This document shows, one piece after another, positions 24,737 to 31,481 of a DNA stretch of 42,649 bases. Under the pieces are notes generated by a model. It saw only the letters and a program-made list of their open reading frames with translations, ran no database searches and was not told the origin of the DNA. Position 1 is the stretch's first letter; each line of letters opens with the position of its first letter. A program made the translations under genes and the position numbers. The DNA comes from Acidobacteriota bacterium (GTDB lineage Bacteria; Acidobacteriota; Terriglobia; Acidiferrales; UBA7541), in the NCBI GenBank assembly GCA_021780215.1, contig JAJXZD010000026.1:1-42649 (forward strand). Reading direction: 5' to 3'.

Positions 24737-25381
24737 CTATTTTTTCCCGAAGTGATAGACCATGCCGGCGGAATAGCGCTTCGGGCCTTGCGTGGCGTTG
24801 CCGCCCACGAAGTTGGCCCCGCCGAAATCGAATTCAATCACCCGCACCGCCCAATGCGAGGAGATCGTCCAGTCGAGCCCTCCGCCCCCCTCCCAGGCGC
24901 GTACCGTGTTTGTCGTGGTGGTCTGGCTATAGCCGCCGAATGGGCCCGTGGTGAGCCTCTGCATCCCCATCCCGACGAGGACATGAATAAAAGGGGTAAT
25001 CTTGCGGTGCCCCAGCGGATAGAACCGCGGGCCGGCCATGAATGTGTATACGGCGGCGTTGCCGGTGATAACGCCCTGATTCTTGTAGGTGCCGCTCCCC
25101 TCGCCTTCCACTCCCAGAAAGCGCAAAAAGTTCCGGTCGAACGATCCCACCCAACCGCTGTAATACGGAGCCGTCCCATTGGTCTGATAGTTGGAGCGGT
25201 AGGCAAAGCCGCCAAAGAGTTCGTACCGGGCGATTGCCCGGCGCTCCTTCTTATGCTGTTTGCGAGGGGCGGGAGCCGGCGCGGAGTTGTCCTGCGGAGC
25301 GTCCGCGGCATCCTGCGCCATCGCCGCCGTGCCCAGCAGCAGAAGCAGCCCGCACGCCACCGCCAGCTTTCGCATCTGCAC
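24737..25381 (-). CDS. Outer-membrane beta-barrel protein (paralog 1)
   Basis: A 214-aa protein with a signal peptide (about residues 1-23, ending A-M-A-Q) and alternating aromatic/polar strands typical of OmpA-like or opacity-type 8-stranded barrels. Recognisable pieces are E-L-F-G-G-F-A-Y-R-S near 60, G-P-R-F-Y-P-L-G-H-R-K-I-T-P-F near 125, and a C-terminal M-V-Y-H-F-G-K-K. It shares layout and the G-P-x-x-Y-P-x-G-H and H-F-G-(R/K) motifs with the gene upstream. It converges with the transketolase gene group, 41 bp apart. Confidence 0.75.
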   Translation of the reverse strand: MQMRKLAVACGLLLLLGTAAMAQDAADAPQDNSAPAPAPRKQHKKERRAIARYELFGGFAYRSNYQTNGTAPYYSGWVGSFDRNFLRFLGVEGEGSGTYKNQGVITGNAAVYTFMAGPRFYPLGHRKITPFIHVLVGMGMQRLTTGPFGGYSQTTTTNTVRAWEGGGGLDWTISSHWAVRVIEFDFGGANFVGGNATQGPKRYSAGMVYHFGKK

Positions 25382-25537
25382 GATCCTCCTCTTCTGCTAT
25401 CAGACTGAAGCGCCGCGGCACGGAAGTATGCGGGCGCGAGTCGTGCCGGCCCGCGGTGGAGCTCCGTCCCTGCAATGGCCCCAGAAATTCCGCCGCAAAG
25501 GAATATCGCAGAACCGCGTCTCGGAGGAAAGAAAAAA

Positions 25538-25561
25538 GGCCGGGCGCTGTCGCGCCCGGCC
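25538..25561 (-). terminator. Rho-independent terminator after the second barrel gene
   Basis: A 10-bp GC-rich stem (25538-25547 with 25552-25561) with a 4-nt loop is followed, in the minus direction, by six T residues (the AAAAAA at 25532-25537 on the plus strand). It lies 20 bp past the stop of the barrel gene at 25582-26172 and separates it from paralog 1. Confidence 0.85.
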
Positions 25562-25581
25562 CGTACGGCAGGGGGAAGAAA

Positions 25582-26172
25582 CTATCTCCGGCCAAAGTGA
25601 AAGAGAATCGCGGCCGTATATTTCCAGCTGTTCTGATTTGCAGCCGCGGGTGCGCCCGTGAGGTATTGCAAATCGAATTGCGTCTGTTCGTAATCGAGCT
25701 CGACCGGACGAATTGCGAAGTGCCTCGAAATGTTGATGTCCAGGCCGCCGCCGCCCGCCCAAGCGAAGTTTCCGTCCCGGTTGTTGCAGTATGGCGTGCA
25801 GCTCGAGGACGATGGAAAGCCCAGGTTGAAGGAGCCGATTCCGAATAATGCATGCGCAAAGGGCGTAATGCGGTGATGGCCGATCGGATAGATCTGCGGC
25901 CCGAGCATGACCGTGGTGATGTTCGTTGTCGCACCGCTCTGCGTGTTCCTTGTCCAGCCGGCATCCGCGTCCACGCCAAGGAAGCCGTTCAGATTGAACT
26001 CCGCGCTCACGTCCAGCCCGTTCATATGCAGTGTTGTATTGGGTTGTAGAACCGGAGGCACGTTCCAGGATTGAAAGCTGTAGCCAATGCCCAGTTCTCC
26101 AACGGGAGTCTGCGCCAGGGCCGGAACGCTCGAAGCAAGCAACAGAACCACGAATCCCCAAAACTTCCTCAT
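25582..26172 (-). CDS. Outer-membrane beta-barrel protein (paralog 2)
   Basis: This 196-aa protein has a signal peptide (about residues 1-20, A-L-A-Q) and an outer-membrane barrel pattern. It shares with its neighbour the block G-P-Q-I-Y-P-I-G-H-H-R-I-T-P-F-A-H-A-L near 93, A-G-G-G-L-D-I-N-I-S near 140, and the C-terminal L-F-H-F-G-R-R. GAGGAGG lies upstream of the ATG. It lies immediately downstream of the lasso-peptide operon on the same strand but after a 203-bp gap, so it is probably independent. Confidence 0.78.
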   Translation of the reverse strand: MRKFWGFVVLLLASSVPALAQTPVGELGIGYSFQSWNVPPVLQPNTTLHMNGLDVSAEFNLNGFLGVDADAGWTRNTQSGATTNITTVMLGPQIYPIGHHRITPFAHALFGIGSFNLGFPSSSSCTPYCNNRDGNFAWAGGGGLDINISRHFAIRPVELDYEQTQFDLQYLTGAPAAANQNSWKYTAAILFHFGRR

Positions 26173-26360
26173 TCCAACATCCTCCTCGTTAATTCACAGG
26201 GTTATATGCCCGGTCCTTGCCCCATGGGACCTGGACCATTTTTTCGCCGGGTCAGCTACGACGACTTCCATGTTGGCACACAGGAGGGAAGGAGGAAGGA
26301 TGAGAAGAACCGCACATGTGCCGAGGTGAACATCTTGACGCGAAAAGGCAAGTATGTTGC

Positions 26361-26376
26361 GAGTTGAACTCAACTC
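26361..26376 (-). terminator. 16-bp palindrome at the end of the lasso operon
   Basis: A perfect 7-bp inverted repeat (GAGTTGA/TCAACTC, 2-nt loop) overlaps the last base of the kinase stop codon. No T-run follows, so termination is uncertain. The rest of the 203-bp gap (26173-26375) has no gene that I can support. Confidence 0.35.
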
Positions 26377-27410
26377 TACTTGGTCGCCGAACTTGTGGCG
26401 CGAGCCGGAAGCTCATGAGGAGTAATTGACGGATTCTCCAGCGCTTGCTCGACGAATTCGCATAGACGGTCAATTCGCGCGGGGTCTCGATGGGCGCGCA
26501 GCCGCATCATCGGCACGGCGCCGGCGATTCGCCCCAGCAGAGAGAATTCCCGGGCGCGTCTCTCTTCATTCAGGAGTACGCCGGCATAGGAATTGGTCAC
26601 CAGAGAGATGAGGCTTTCGCGTGGCGCAAGCGGCTCGAGATACGGAGCGGCGCGATCGTCTGTCCGCTCGCCCAGCAGAAAGATGGCAGCGAGAGGCAAA
26701 GGTTCGCCGGCGAATTGCAGCGCCGTGGCGGAGACATCCAGTCTCCGCTTGTCGAACTGTCCCGAAAAACTGGGGAGAGCATCCGCCGCCCCGAAAAGCG
26801 CGGAGACCGAGTCGGCCCACAGGGAGATATACGGATAGGCGGGCAGGACGAGAAAGGTGTTGCCGCAATCCTCCAAGGCCACGATGTCGTCTGATACCAA
26901 CGCATGGCCGCGCTTCGCCAGGGCCGCGGCTGTGGTGGATTTGCCCGCGCCGGGTTCCCCCGCGAAAATCGCTGCGGTCTTGCCAAAGGCGACTGCGCTG
27001 GCGTGCAGGCACGTAATGCCGCGCACGCGCAACAGAAATCCGAAAACGGGGCCAAGCAAATAGGTGGCAGCATCTTCGATGGTCAGCGTCGCCGGCCACT
27101 GTGCCCACACTTCCTTGCCGCTGCCGTCCAGCCAGAACTGCATCCCGTCGGCATAGTCCATTCGCCAAAGCGCTCCCTCCCCGACCCTCCAGATGCGCAG
27201 GGTGGGCTCGCCCGATTCAAGCCGATAGGAGCTGGTGAAATAGAGCGTCTCGGGAGTGGAGTGGTCTCCGCGGGACGGTGCGGGGGCGCTTTTAAAATGG
27301 ATTGCGACGTCAGGCTTTTCGCCGGGCAAGCTGGCAAATTTCAGATTGGGGATGGGCCGGTTGGCGCGGAGAGTGAGTCCGAAGACGCGGCAGGTAAACT
27401 CCGGCTCCAT
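26376..27410 (-). CDS. HprK-like kinase of a lasso-peptide cluster
   Basis: This 344-aa protein resembles the kinase-like proteins related to HPr kinase/phosphorylase that accompany some lasso-peptide clusters, such as the paeninodin kinase, which phosphorylates a C-terminal serine of the precursor. The P-loop is G-E-P-G-A-G-K-S-T at residues 151-159, preceded by L-H-A-S-A-V (His136), with L-V-S-D-D-I-V-A-L at 171-179 matching the HprK acidic motif. The N-terminal 120 residues are a separate beta-rich region. Its ATG directly follows the precursor stop codon (TGAATG), so it is translationally coupled. The target residue is not known; the precursor ends in T-T-L rather than Ser. Confidence 0.85.
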   Translation of the reverse strand: MEPEFTCRVFGLTLRANRPIPNLKFASLPGEKPDVAIHFKSAPAPSRGDHSTPETLYFTSSYRLESGEPTLRIWRVGEGALWRMDYADGMQFWLDGSGKEVWAQWPATLTIEDAATYLLGPVFGFLLRVRGITCLHASAVAFGKTAAIFAGEPGAGKSTTAAALAKRGHALVSDDIVALEDCGNTFLVLPAYPYISLWADSVSALFGAADALPSFSGQFDKRRLDVSATALQFAGEPLPLAAIFLLGERTDDRAAPYLEPLAPRESLISLVTNSYAGVLLNEERRAREFSLLGRIAGAVPMMRLRAHRDPARIDRLCEFVEQALENPSITPHELPARATSSATK

Positions 27411-27560
27411 TCACAATGTGGTCCTGTGCTTAATACCACTCGGCCCATCGGGGCTGTTATGGTGACCTACCGTTTGAGTGAGATCGCGAACAGTCCCATA
27501 GACGGTCAAGACGGGAGGAACGTAGGCCTTCTTTGTCCCTGGCGTTGCGGGTTCACGCAT
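27411..27560 (-). CDS. Lasso-peptide precursor (49 aa)
   Basis: A 49-aa frame lies exactly between the cyclase and kinase genes. It overlaps the cyclase stop by 8 nt and ends one base before the kinase ATG. The leader has the conserved lasso pattern: Tyr13, Pro16, Leu18, Gly22 and Thr28 fit Y-x-x-P-x-L-x-x-x-G-x5-T, seen as A-Y-V-P-P-V-L-T-V-Y-G-T-V-R-D-L-T. The core holds one acidic residue, Asp38, and ends in T-T-L. Cleavage before Gly32 would give the 18-residue GHHNSPDGPSGIKHRTTL and a 7-residue ring. Cleavage after Gln29, as leader spacing suggests, would give a 20-residue core with Thr30 first and a 9-residue ring. The family assignment rests on the leader motif plus neighbours B1, B2 and C. 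Confidence 0.85.
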   Translation of the reverse strand: MREPATPGTKKAYVPPVLTVYGTVRDLTQTVGHHNSPDGPSGIKHRTTL

Positions 27561-29412
27561 TGCGGGCCTCCGTTACCAAGTTATACCGAATCCGCTGCGA
27601 GGACCGCAACCAAAAGTTCAGGCAGAAGGGCCGGACTGAGGCCCTGGCGCGCTCCGATCCCCGCACAGAGCCTGGAGCGCCCAGAGCGGAGCGATCCACG
27701 AAGCGGCTGATCTGCTCGCTCCAGGGGGTCGTCTCCAGCCACTTCGCTTCCAACAGCTCCTGCCAAGTTTCCATCGAGTCGTCCGCCATCGGCGTTTTGG
27801 GTCTGCGGCGGACGCTTTCCGGCAAATCGCCGGCCATGGCTTGGCGCAGAAGCGTCTTTTGAAACGCCCAGGGGAAGGGGGGCAGCGCCAGGAGGTAATT
27901 CACGATGCGCAGGTCGAGGAAGGGAAAGCGCACTTCGACTGGGCAGCGCGTGAAGCCCGGGCTTTGCAGCTCGAAAAACTGAGTCCAATGCGGCAAAGAC
28001 ATCGAGGCGTGCGCCGTTGGCATAACCGGATGAGCAGGGGAAACACGCATGATGCCGCATTCCCTTGCGCGTGCCTCGAGGTCGAGCCGCGCCGCGAAAT
28101 CCGGGGCAATCCATTTCGGGACCGCGCGTCCGTCGCGATCTCCATTCCAGAATGCTGCGGCCCTATAGCGCAAGCCGCGCCACGGGAAGGGCCGCAGCCA
28201 GAGATAGCGCGATATCTCCGCGATCCCTCGGCACCATTCTCCGTGGCGCGCCAGATCGCGCACGTAAGGCCACATCTTGAAATGCATCAGGTTGTCGGCG
28301 CCTTCGCCGTTGAACACCACGCGGCAATCCTCAGCAAGCGCGTGGAATTGCTGGAAAAGCACGGTAATGGAAGGATCCTCAACCGGCTCCGCCAAGCGCC
28401 ACTCCGGGCCGTCCCAATCCTCGAATGGGCGGATGCCTTCCATCCGCAGGACCCGCAGGGGAATGCCGAGAAATTCCGCCATGCTTCGTGCGTACGTCTC
28501 ATCGCTGGCGGGCTGGGGAGCTTCCCGCGCGACCGTGTACGCGCGCAGATGGCCTTTGCCACCTGCCTCGGGTGAAATCTTGCAGGCCATTGCGGCGACG
28601 CTCGAGGAATCCAGGCCGCCGCTCAGCAATATGCCGCAGGGAGACTCCGGAAGGCGGTCCGCCACGGCGGCACGAAACAAGTCGCGAAAATGCGCCGTGT
28701 AGTCGCCCGGATTCGCGTAGCGAATACGTCCGTTTACCGGCGGAGACCAGTAGCGCGCCACGCGGAGCCCCTCGCGAGAAACACGCAGGAAATGGCCGGG
28801 CGGCAGCCGCCGAATATCGCGGAAGGTGGTGGTGGCCACATCGTAGTTGAGGCCGAAAAGCAAGAAATCGCCAACTGCCAGTTCATTCAAATCATCGGCC
28901 ACTTCCGGATTCAGGCGCACACAATCGAGCGCGCTGCTGAAAAGGAAGCTATCGCCCGGGCAGGCATAGAAGAATGGTTTGACGCCGAAATGGTCCCGCG
29001 CGCAGAAGAGCGCCCTCGCACGCGCATCCCACACAGCAAAGGAAAAATCGCCGCGCAGCCGATCGAGGCAGCCCTCGCCCCAGGCGGCGTACGACTGAAG
29101 AATCAGCTCGAAGTCGGGCGCGTTGTGCGCGACCGCGCGGCCTGCCCCGCGAAGATCAGCCCGCAGTTCCTCGCGAGCGTCCAGCCGTGCATCCGCCACA
29201 AGTGTGAAAATCCCCTCGAGGCTCGTGAGCTGTCCCGTCCTGACCAGGATGGGGCCTCCCTGCAGAATGGCGCAGCCGAAAGCAAGCGGCCCGTCACACC
29301 ACTCCTGCCGGCCATCCGGACCGCACGGGGAGAGAAATCGCAGCAAGGCTCGCAGCAGGGCGCGATCGGCGGGAGCGCCGTCGCGGTGAAAAATTCCCGC
29401 AATGGCGCTCAC
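27553..29412 (-). CDS. Lasso-peptide cyclase (asparagine-synthetase-like, C protein)
   Basis: This 619-aa protein resembles asparagine synthase B and the lasso macrolactam synthetases that adenylate the Asp/Glu side chain and join it to the core N-terminus. The N-terminal glutaminase-like domain (about 1-200) begins S-A-I-A-G-I-F: the catalytic Cys2 is replaced by Ser, so glutamine hydrolysis is not expected, as in lasso C proteins. The ATP pyrophosphatase loop is S-G-G-L-D-S-S at 264-270, and the synthetase domain runs to the C-terminus (F-N-G-E-G-A-D-N, then E-V-R-F-P-F-L-D). The start is GTG 29412, overlapping the B2 stop as GTGA. Without its neighbours it would simply be called an asparagine synthetase homologue. 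Confidence 0.88.
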   Translation of the reverse strand: MSAIAGIFHRDGAPADRALLRALLRFLSPCGPDGRQEWCDGPLAFGCAILQGGPILVRTGQLTSLEGIFTLVADARLDAREELRADLRGAGRAVAHNAPDFELILQSYAAWGEGCLDRLRGDFSFAVWDARARALFCARDHFGVKPFFYACPGDSFLFSSALDCVRLNPEVADDLNELAVGDFLLFGLNYDVATTTFRDIRRLPPGHFLRVSREGLRVARYWSPPVNGRIRYANPGDYTAHFRDLFRAAVADRLPESPCGILLSGGLDSSSVAAMACKISPEAGGKGHLRAYTVAREAPQPASDETYARSMAEFLGIPLRVLRMEGIRPFEDWDGPEWRLAEPVEDPSITVLFQQFHALAEDCRVVFNGEGADNLMHFKMWPYVRDLARHGEWCRGIAEISRYLWLRPFPWRGLRYRAAAFWNGDRDGRAVPKWIAPDFAARLDLEARARECGIMRVSPAHPVMPTAHASMSLPHWTQFFELQSPGFTRCPVEVRFPFLDLRIVNYLLALPPFPWAFQKTLLRQAMAGDLPESVRRRPKTPMADDSMETWQELLEAKWLETTPWSEQISRFVDRSALGAPGSVRGSERARASVRPFCLNFWLRSSQRIRYNLVTEARNA

Positions 29413-29873
29413 CGGGCCTGCCCTTCCGCACGGCCGATGGTTCCAGGAAACGGAGAAAACTCCGCGCGCGCGCCACCATCCTCGGTCAAGACAATTTCAT
29501 CCATCGCTACCCAGGCGTGTGCCTCGAAGCGGCCCGCGTGCTTGCGGGCGCCCATGCGCAGCTCGGCGGAAATTCCGCGCCGCCGCAAAAGCACGCACAA
29601 CGCGAGGGAACGCTCGAGACAATTCGAGCGGATGGGAAGATGCCGTGCCGTGGCCGTCGCAATATGGGCGATTGCGCGCGCGAGCGCAATCTCGGCGGCC
29701 CGGCTCGCGGGGAAAGCGTGTGAGCCTCGGGTGAGCCACGCCAGGAAATCTTGCCAGCGGCGAAATCCGGCAAGACGCACGCCGACTCGCGTGGACAGCA
29801 GGGCAACAGCCGCTTCGCGCGCGAGCGCGCGCGAAGGCGCGTTCAAGCGCCGGTAACCCCGCCAGGCATTCAT
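29409..29873 (-). CDS. Lasso-peptide leader peptidase (transglutaminase-like, B2 protein)
   Basis: The 154-aa product belongs to the transglutaminase-like B2 family that removes the lasso leader. The catalytic Cys85 is in S-N-C-L-E-R-S-L-A-L, followed by L-L-R-R-R-G near 95 and the catalytic His119 in A-H-A-W-V; Asp124 or Asp132 would complete the triad. ATG 29873 is chosen because the family-like N-terminus (R-G-Y-R-R-L) begins there; a TTG at 29957 would give a longer protein overlapping the PqqD-like gene. Size matches standalone B2 proteins. It overlaps the cyclase gene by 4 nt. Confidence 0.86.
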   Translation of the reverse strand: MNAWRGYRRLNAPSRALAREAAVALLSTRVGVRLAGFRRWQDFLAWLTRGSHAFPASRAAEIALARAIAHIATATARHLPIRSNCLERSLALCVLLRRRGISAELRMGARKHAGRFEAHAWVAMDEIVLTEDGGARAEFSPFPGTIGRAEGQAR

Positions 29874-29928
29874 CACCCCATTCAACCTGCCACCTCGAGA
29901 AAAGGTGCTCCCCGGACTTGGAAACGGC

Positions 29929-30228
29929 TTAGCTCCCCGCCGCCTCCTGAACGACAATCAGCCCTTCGTCCCTCAACCTTCCAAGAAGGATAAGCAGGTC
30001 TTGCTCGCAGCGCTCTGCCTCGACGTCGTATTCATCGAGCAGGGCGTCGCGAAGCTCGGCCACGGTCCTGGCGGTCTGCAAGAGTTTCCAGACGCTGGCG
30101 CCGACCGGGTTCAGCCCATAGTAGATGCTGTTTCTTAGATTCAGAATGGCGGATTCGTCGCCAAGAGGGCAGGTCACCTGCTCCGAGGTCGCCTTCACAA
30201 TCGAATGGAGATAGAGAGGCACGTCCAT
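29929..30228 (-). CDS. PqqD-like RiPP recognition element (B1 protein)
   Basis: This 99-aa protein is a PqqD-family RiPP recognition element. The winged-helix pattern reads C-P-L-G-D-E-S-A-I-L-N-L-R-N-S-I-Y-Y-G-L-N near 20-40, then G-A-S-V-W-K-L-L near 44 and T-V-A-E-L-R-D-A-L near 55-63, ending with L-R-D-E-G-L-I. In lasso clusters this B1 protein binds the precursor leader and presents it to the B2 peptidase. It is the first gene of the operon, 55 bp before the chosen B2 start, with the promoter about 110 bp upstream. Confidence 0.88.
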   Translation of the reverse strand: MDVPLYLHSIVKATSEQVTCPLGDESAILNLRNSIYYGLNPVGASVWKLLQTARTVAELRDALLDEYDVEAERCEQDLLILLGRLRDEGLIVVQEAAGS

Positions 30229-30270
30229 GTCAGCCAGCTTGACCCTTTCCGGCCGGGTGGGGAAATTCCG

Positions 30271-30299
30271 CGGCGGACACTTCTGCCGCCGGCGGACAC
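30271..30299 (-). repeat. Two direct repeats in the lasso operon leader
   Basis: The 10-mer GTGTCCGCCG (minus strand) occurs at 30271-30280 and 30290-30299, with a 19-bp period, between the predicted transcription start and the PqqD-like gene. The spacing is close to two helical turns, which suits a regulator-binding pair, but could be GC-rich coincidence. Confidence 0.4.
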
Positions 30300-30304
30300 A
30301 CCTC

Positions 30305-30332
30305 GGGGCTTACTGGTCTCCCAAGAAGCCCC
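30305..30332 (-). promoter_or_regulatory. Hairpin in the lasso operon 5' leader
   Basis: On the minus strand a 7-bp stem (GGGGCTT/AAGCCCC), a C-U mismatch, a further 4-bp stem and a GAGA tetraloop fold into a compact hairpin starting about 7 nt after the predicted transcription start. It could stabilise the message or act in attenuation. It is not followed by a T-run. Confidence 0.45.
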
Positions 30333-30345
30333 GCGAAACGCCGCT

Positions 30346-30374
30346 ATTGTACCGGGACTGAACAGCCACGGCAA
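30346..30374 (-). promoter_or_regulatory. Predicted sigma70 promoter of the lasso operon
   Basis: On the minus strand TTGCCG (30369-30374) is spaced 17 bp from TACAAT (30346-30351). A second TTGCCG lies 7 bp further upstream. Transcription would start near 30339, leaving a leader of about 110 nt. The remaining stretch 30375-30545, up to proline dehydrogenase, holds no gene I can support. Confidence 0.6.
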
Positions 30375-30545
30375 CCGGCAATGAGCCTCAGCGTCGAGGC
30401 TTGTGGTAGGCTTCTCCCTCGTGCGTGAAAGCAGGTCCATGCGCGGACGAAGATGGCTTGCGGCGCCAGTATTTTGCCCCGCGGATTTCTCCCTTCGCGC
30501 CTTCCGCACAAGAGTTGATGACGTTGAAGTGTCTATGGGGCTGCC

Positions 30546-31481
30546 ATGAGCTGGATGCGCCGCGCGCTGGTGAGCGCTTCGCAAAGTGCCTGGCTGCGCG
30601 AGCATGCGACCCGGCTGGGCTTTGTCCGCCGCACGGCGGGACGATTCCTTCCGGGCGAGAGACTGGAGGATGCGCTCGCGACGGTCCGGCGCCTCGCGGG
30701 AGGCGGGATGACCGCGCTCGTGACGCATCTGGGAGAAAATGTGCGCGACCGCGCCGAGGCGGAAGCGGTCACCCGGGACTACCTCTCCACGCTGGAAAGC
30801 ATCCGCGCCGCCGCGCTGCCCGCCGAAGTTTCCGTCAAGCTCACGCAGCTTGGCCTGGACCTTGATCGCGAACTTTGCTTCGCCAATGTGTGCACGCTGG
30901 CAGCTGCCGTGGCGCGGGACGCCGCGAAAACACTGTGGATTGACATGGAGCAGAGCCCCTATGTGGACGCCACGCTCGAACTCTGCCGCCGCGCGCGCGC
31001 CGCACATCTCCCGGCCGGCATATGCGTCCAGGCCTACCTCTACCGCACCGAGGAGGATGTGCAAGCACTCGCAGCCGAAGGGGTGCCGGTGCGTCTGGTG
31101 AAGGGCGCATACAGCGAGCCGCCGGAAATCGCGCTTTCCAAGAAAGCCGATGTGGACGGCAATTTTTTCCGCCTGGCACAGTCCCTGCTGGGTCCGGAGG
31201 TGCGCCGCCGGGGCGTGCGTGCGGTGATGGCGACGCACGACCGCCGGCTGATCGCGCGGATTGCGGCATGCGCTGAAACACAAGGCATCCCTCGGAGCGA
31301 GCTTGAATTCGCCATGCTCTATGGCATCCAGCGCGCCGAGCAGGAGCGCCTGGCGCGGGAGGGATATCACAGCTGTGTGCTGGTTTCCTACGGGGCCAGC
31401 TGGTTTGCCTGGTTTATGCGGCGTCTGGCCGAACGCCCCGCAAATCTGTGGTTTCTTCTCCGCAATCTTCTTTCGCGATGA
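30546..31481 (+). CDS. putA: Proline dehydrogenase (monofunctional, PRODH)
   Basis: This 311-aa enzyme oxidises proline to pyrroline-5-carboxylate with FAD, the first step of proline catabolism. It matches monofunctional PRODH TIM-barrel proteins: V-T-H-L-G-E-N-V near 58, E-V-S-V-K-L-T-Q-L-G near 92-101, I-D-M-E-Q-S near 130, Q-A-Y-L-Y-R-T near 159, and R-L-V-K-G-A-Y near 180. The C-terminal F-A-M-L-Y-G block near 256 and S-Y-G-A-S-W-F-A-W-F-M-R-R-L-A-E-R near 280 complete the FAD and substrate site. No P5C dehydrogenase is in view. Its stop overlaps the sirtuin start by 4 nt (ATGA). Confidence 0.94.
   Translation: MSWMRRALVSASQSAWLREHATRLGFVRRTAGRFLPGERLEDALATVRRLAGGGMTALVTHLGENVRDRAEAEAVTRDYLSTLESIRAAALPAEVSVKLTQLGLDLDRELCFANVCTLAAAVARDAAKTLWIDMEQSPYVDATLELCRRARAAHLPAGICVQAYLYRTEEDVQALAAEGVPVRLVKGAYSEPPEIALSKKADVDGNFFRLAQSLLGPEVRRRGVRAVMATHDRRLIARIAACAETQGIPRSELEFAMLYGIQRAEQERLAREGYHSCVLVSYGASWFAWFMRRLAERPANLWFLLRNLLSR

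Noticed and set aside
26071-26367. 98-codon plus-strand frame between the barrel gene and the kinase
   Set aside because: It overlaps the barrel 5' end, has no recognisable domain, and no matching ribosome site.
27553-29412. Plain asparagine synthetase B
   Set aside because: Catalytic Cys2 is Ser, and the gene is flanked by B1, B2, a lasso-type precursor and a kinase, so the cyclase reading is preferred.
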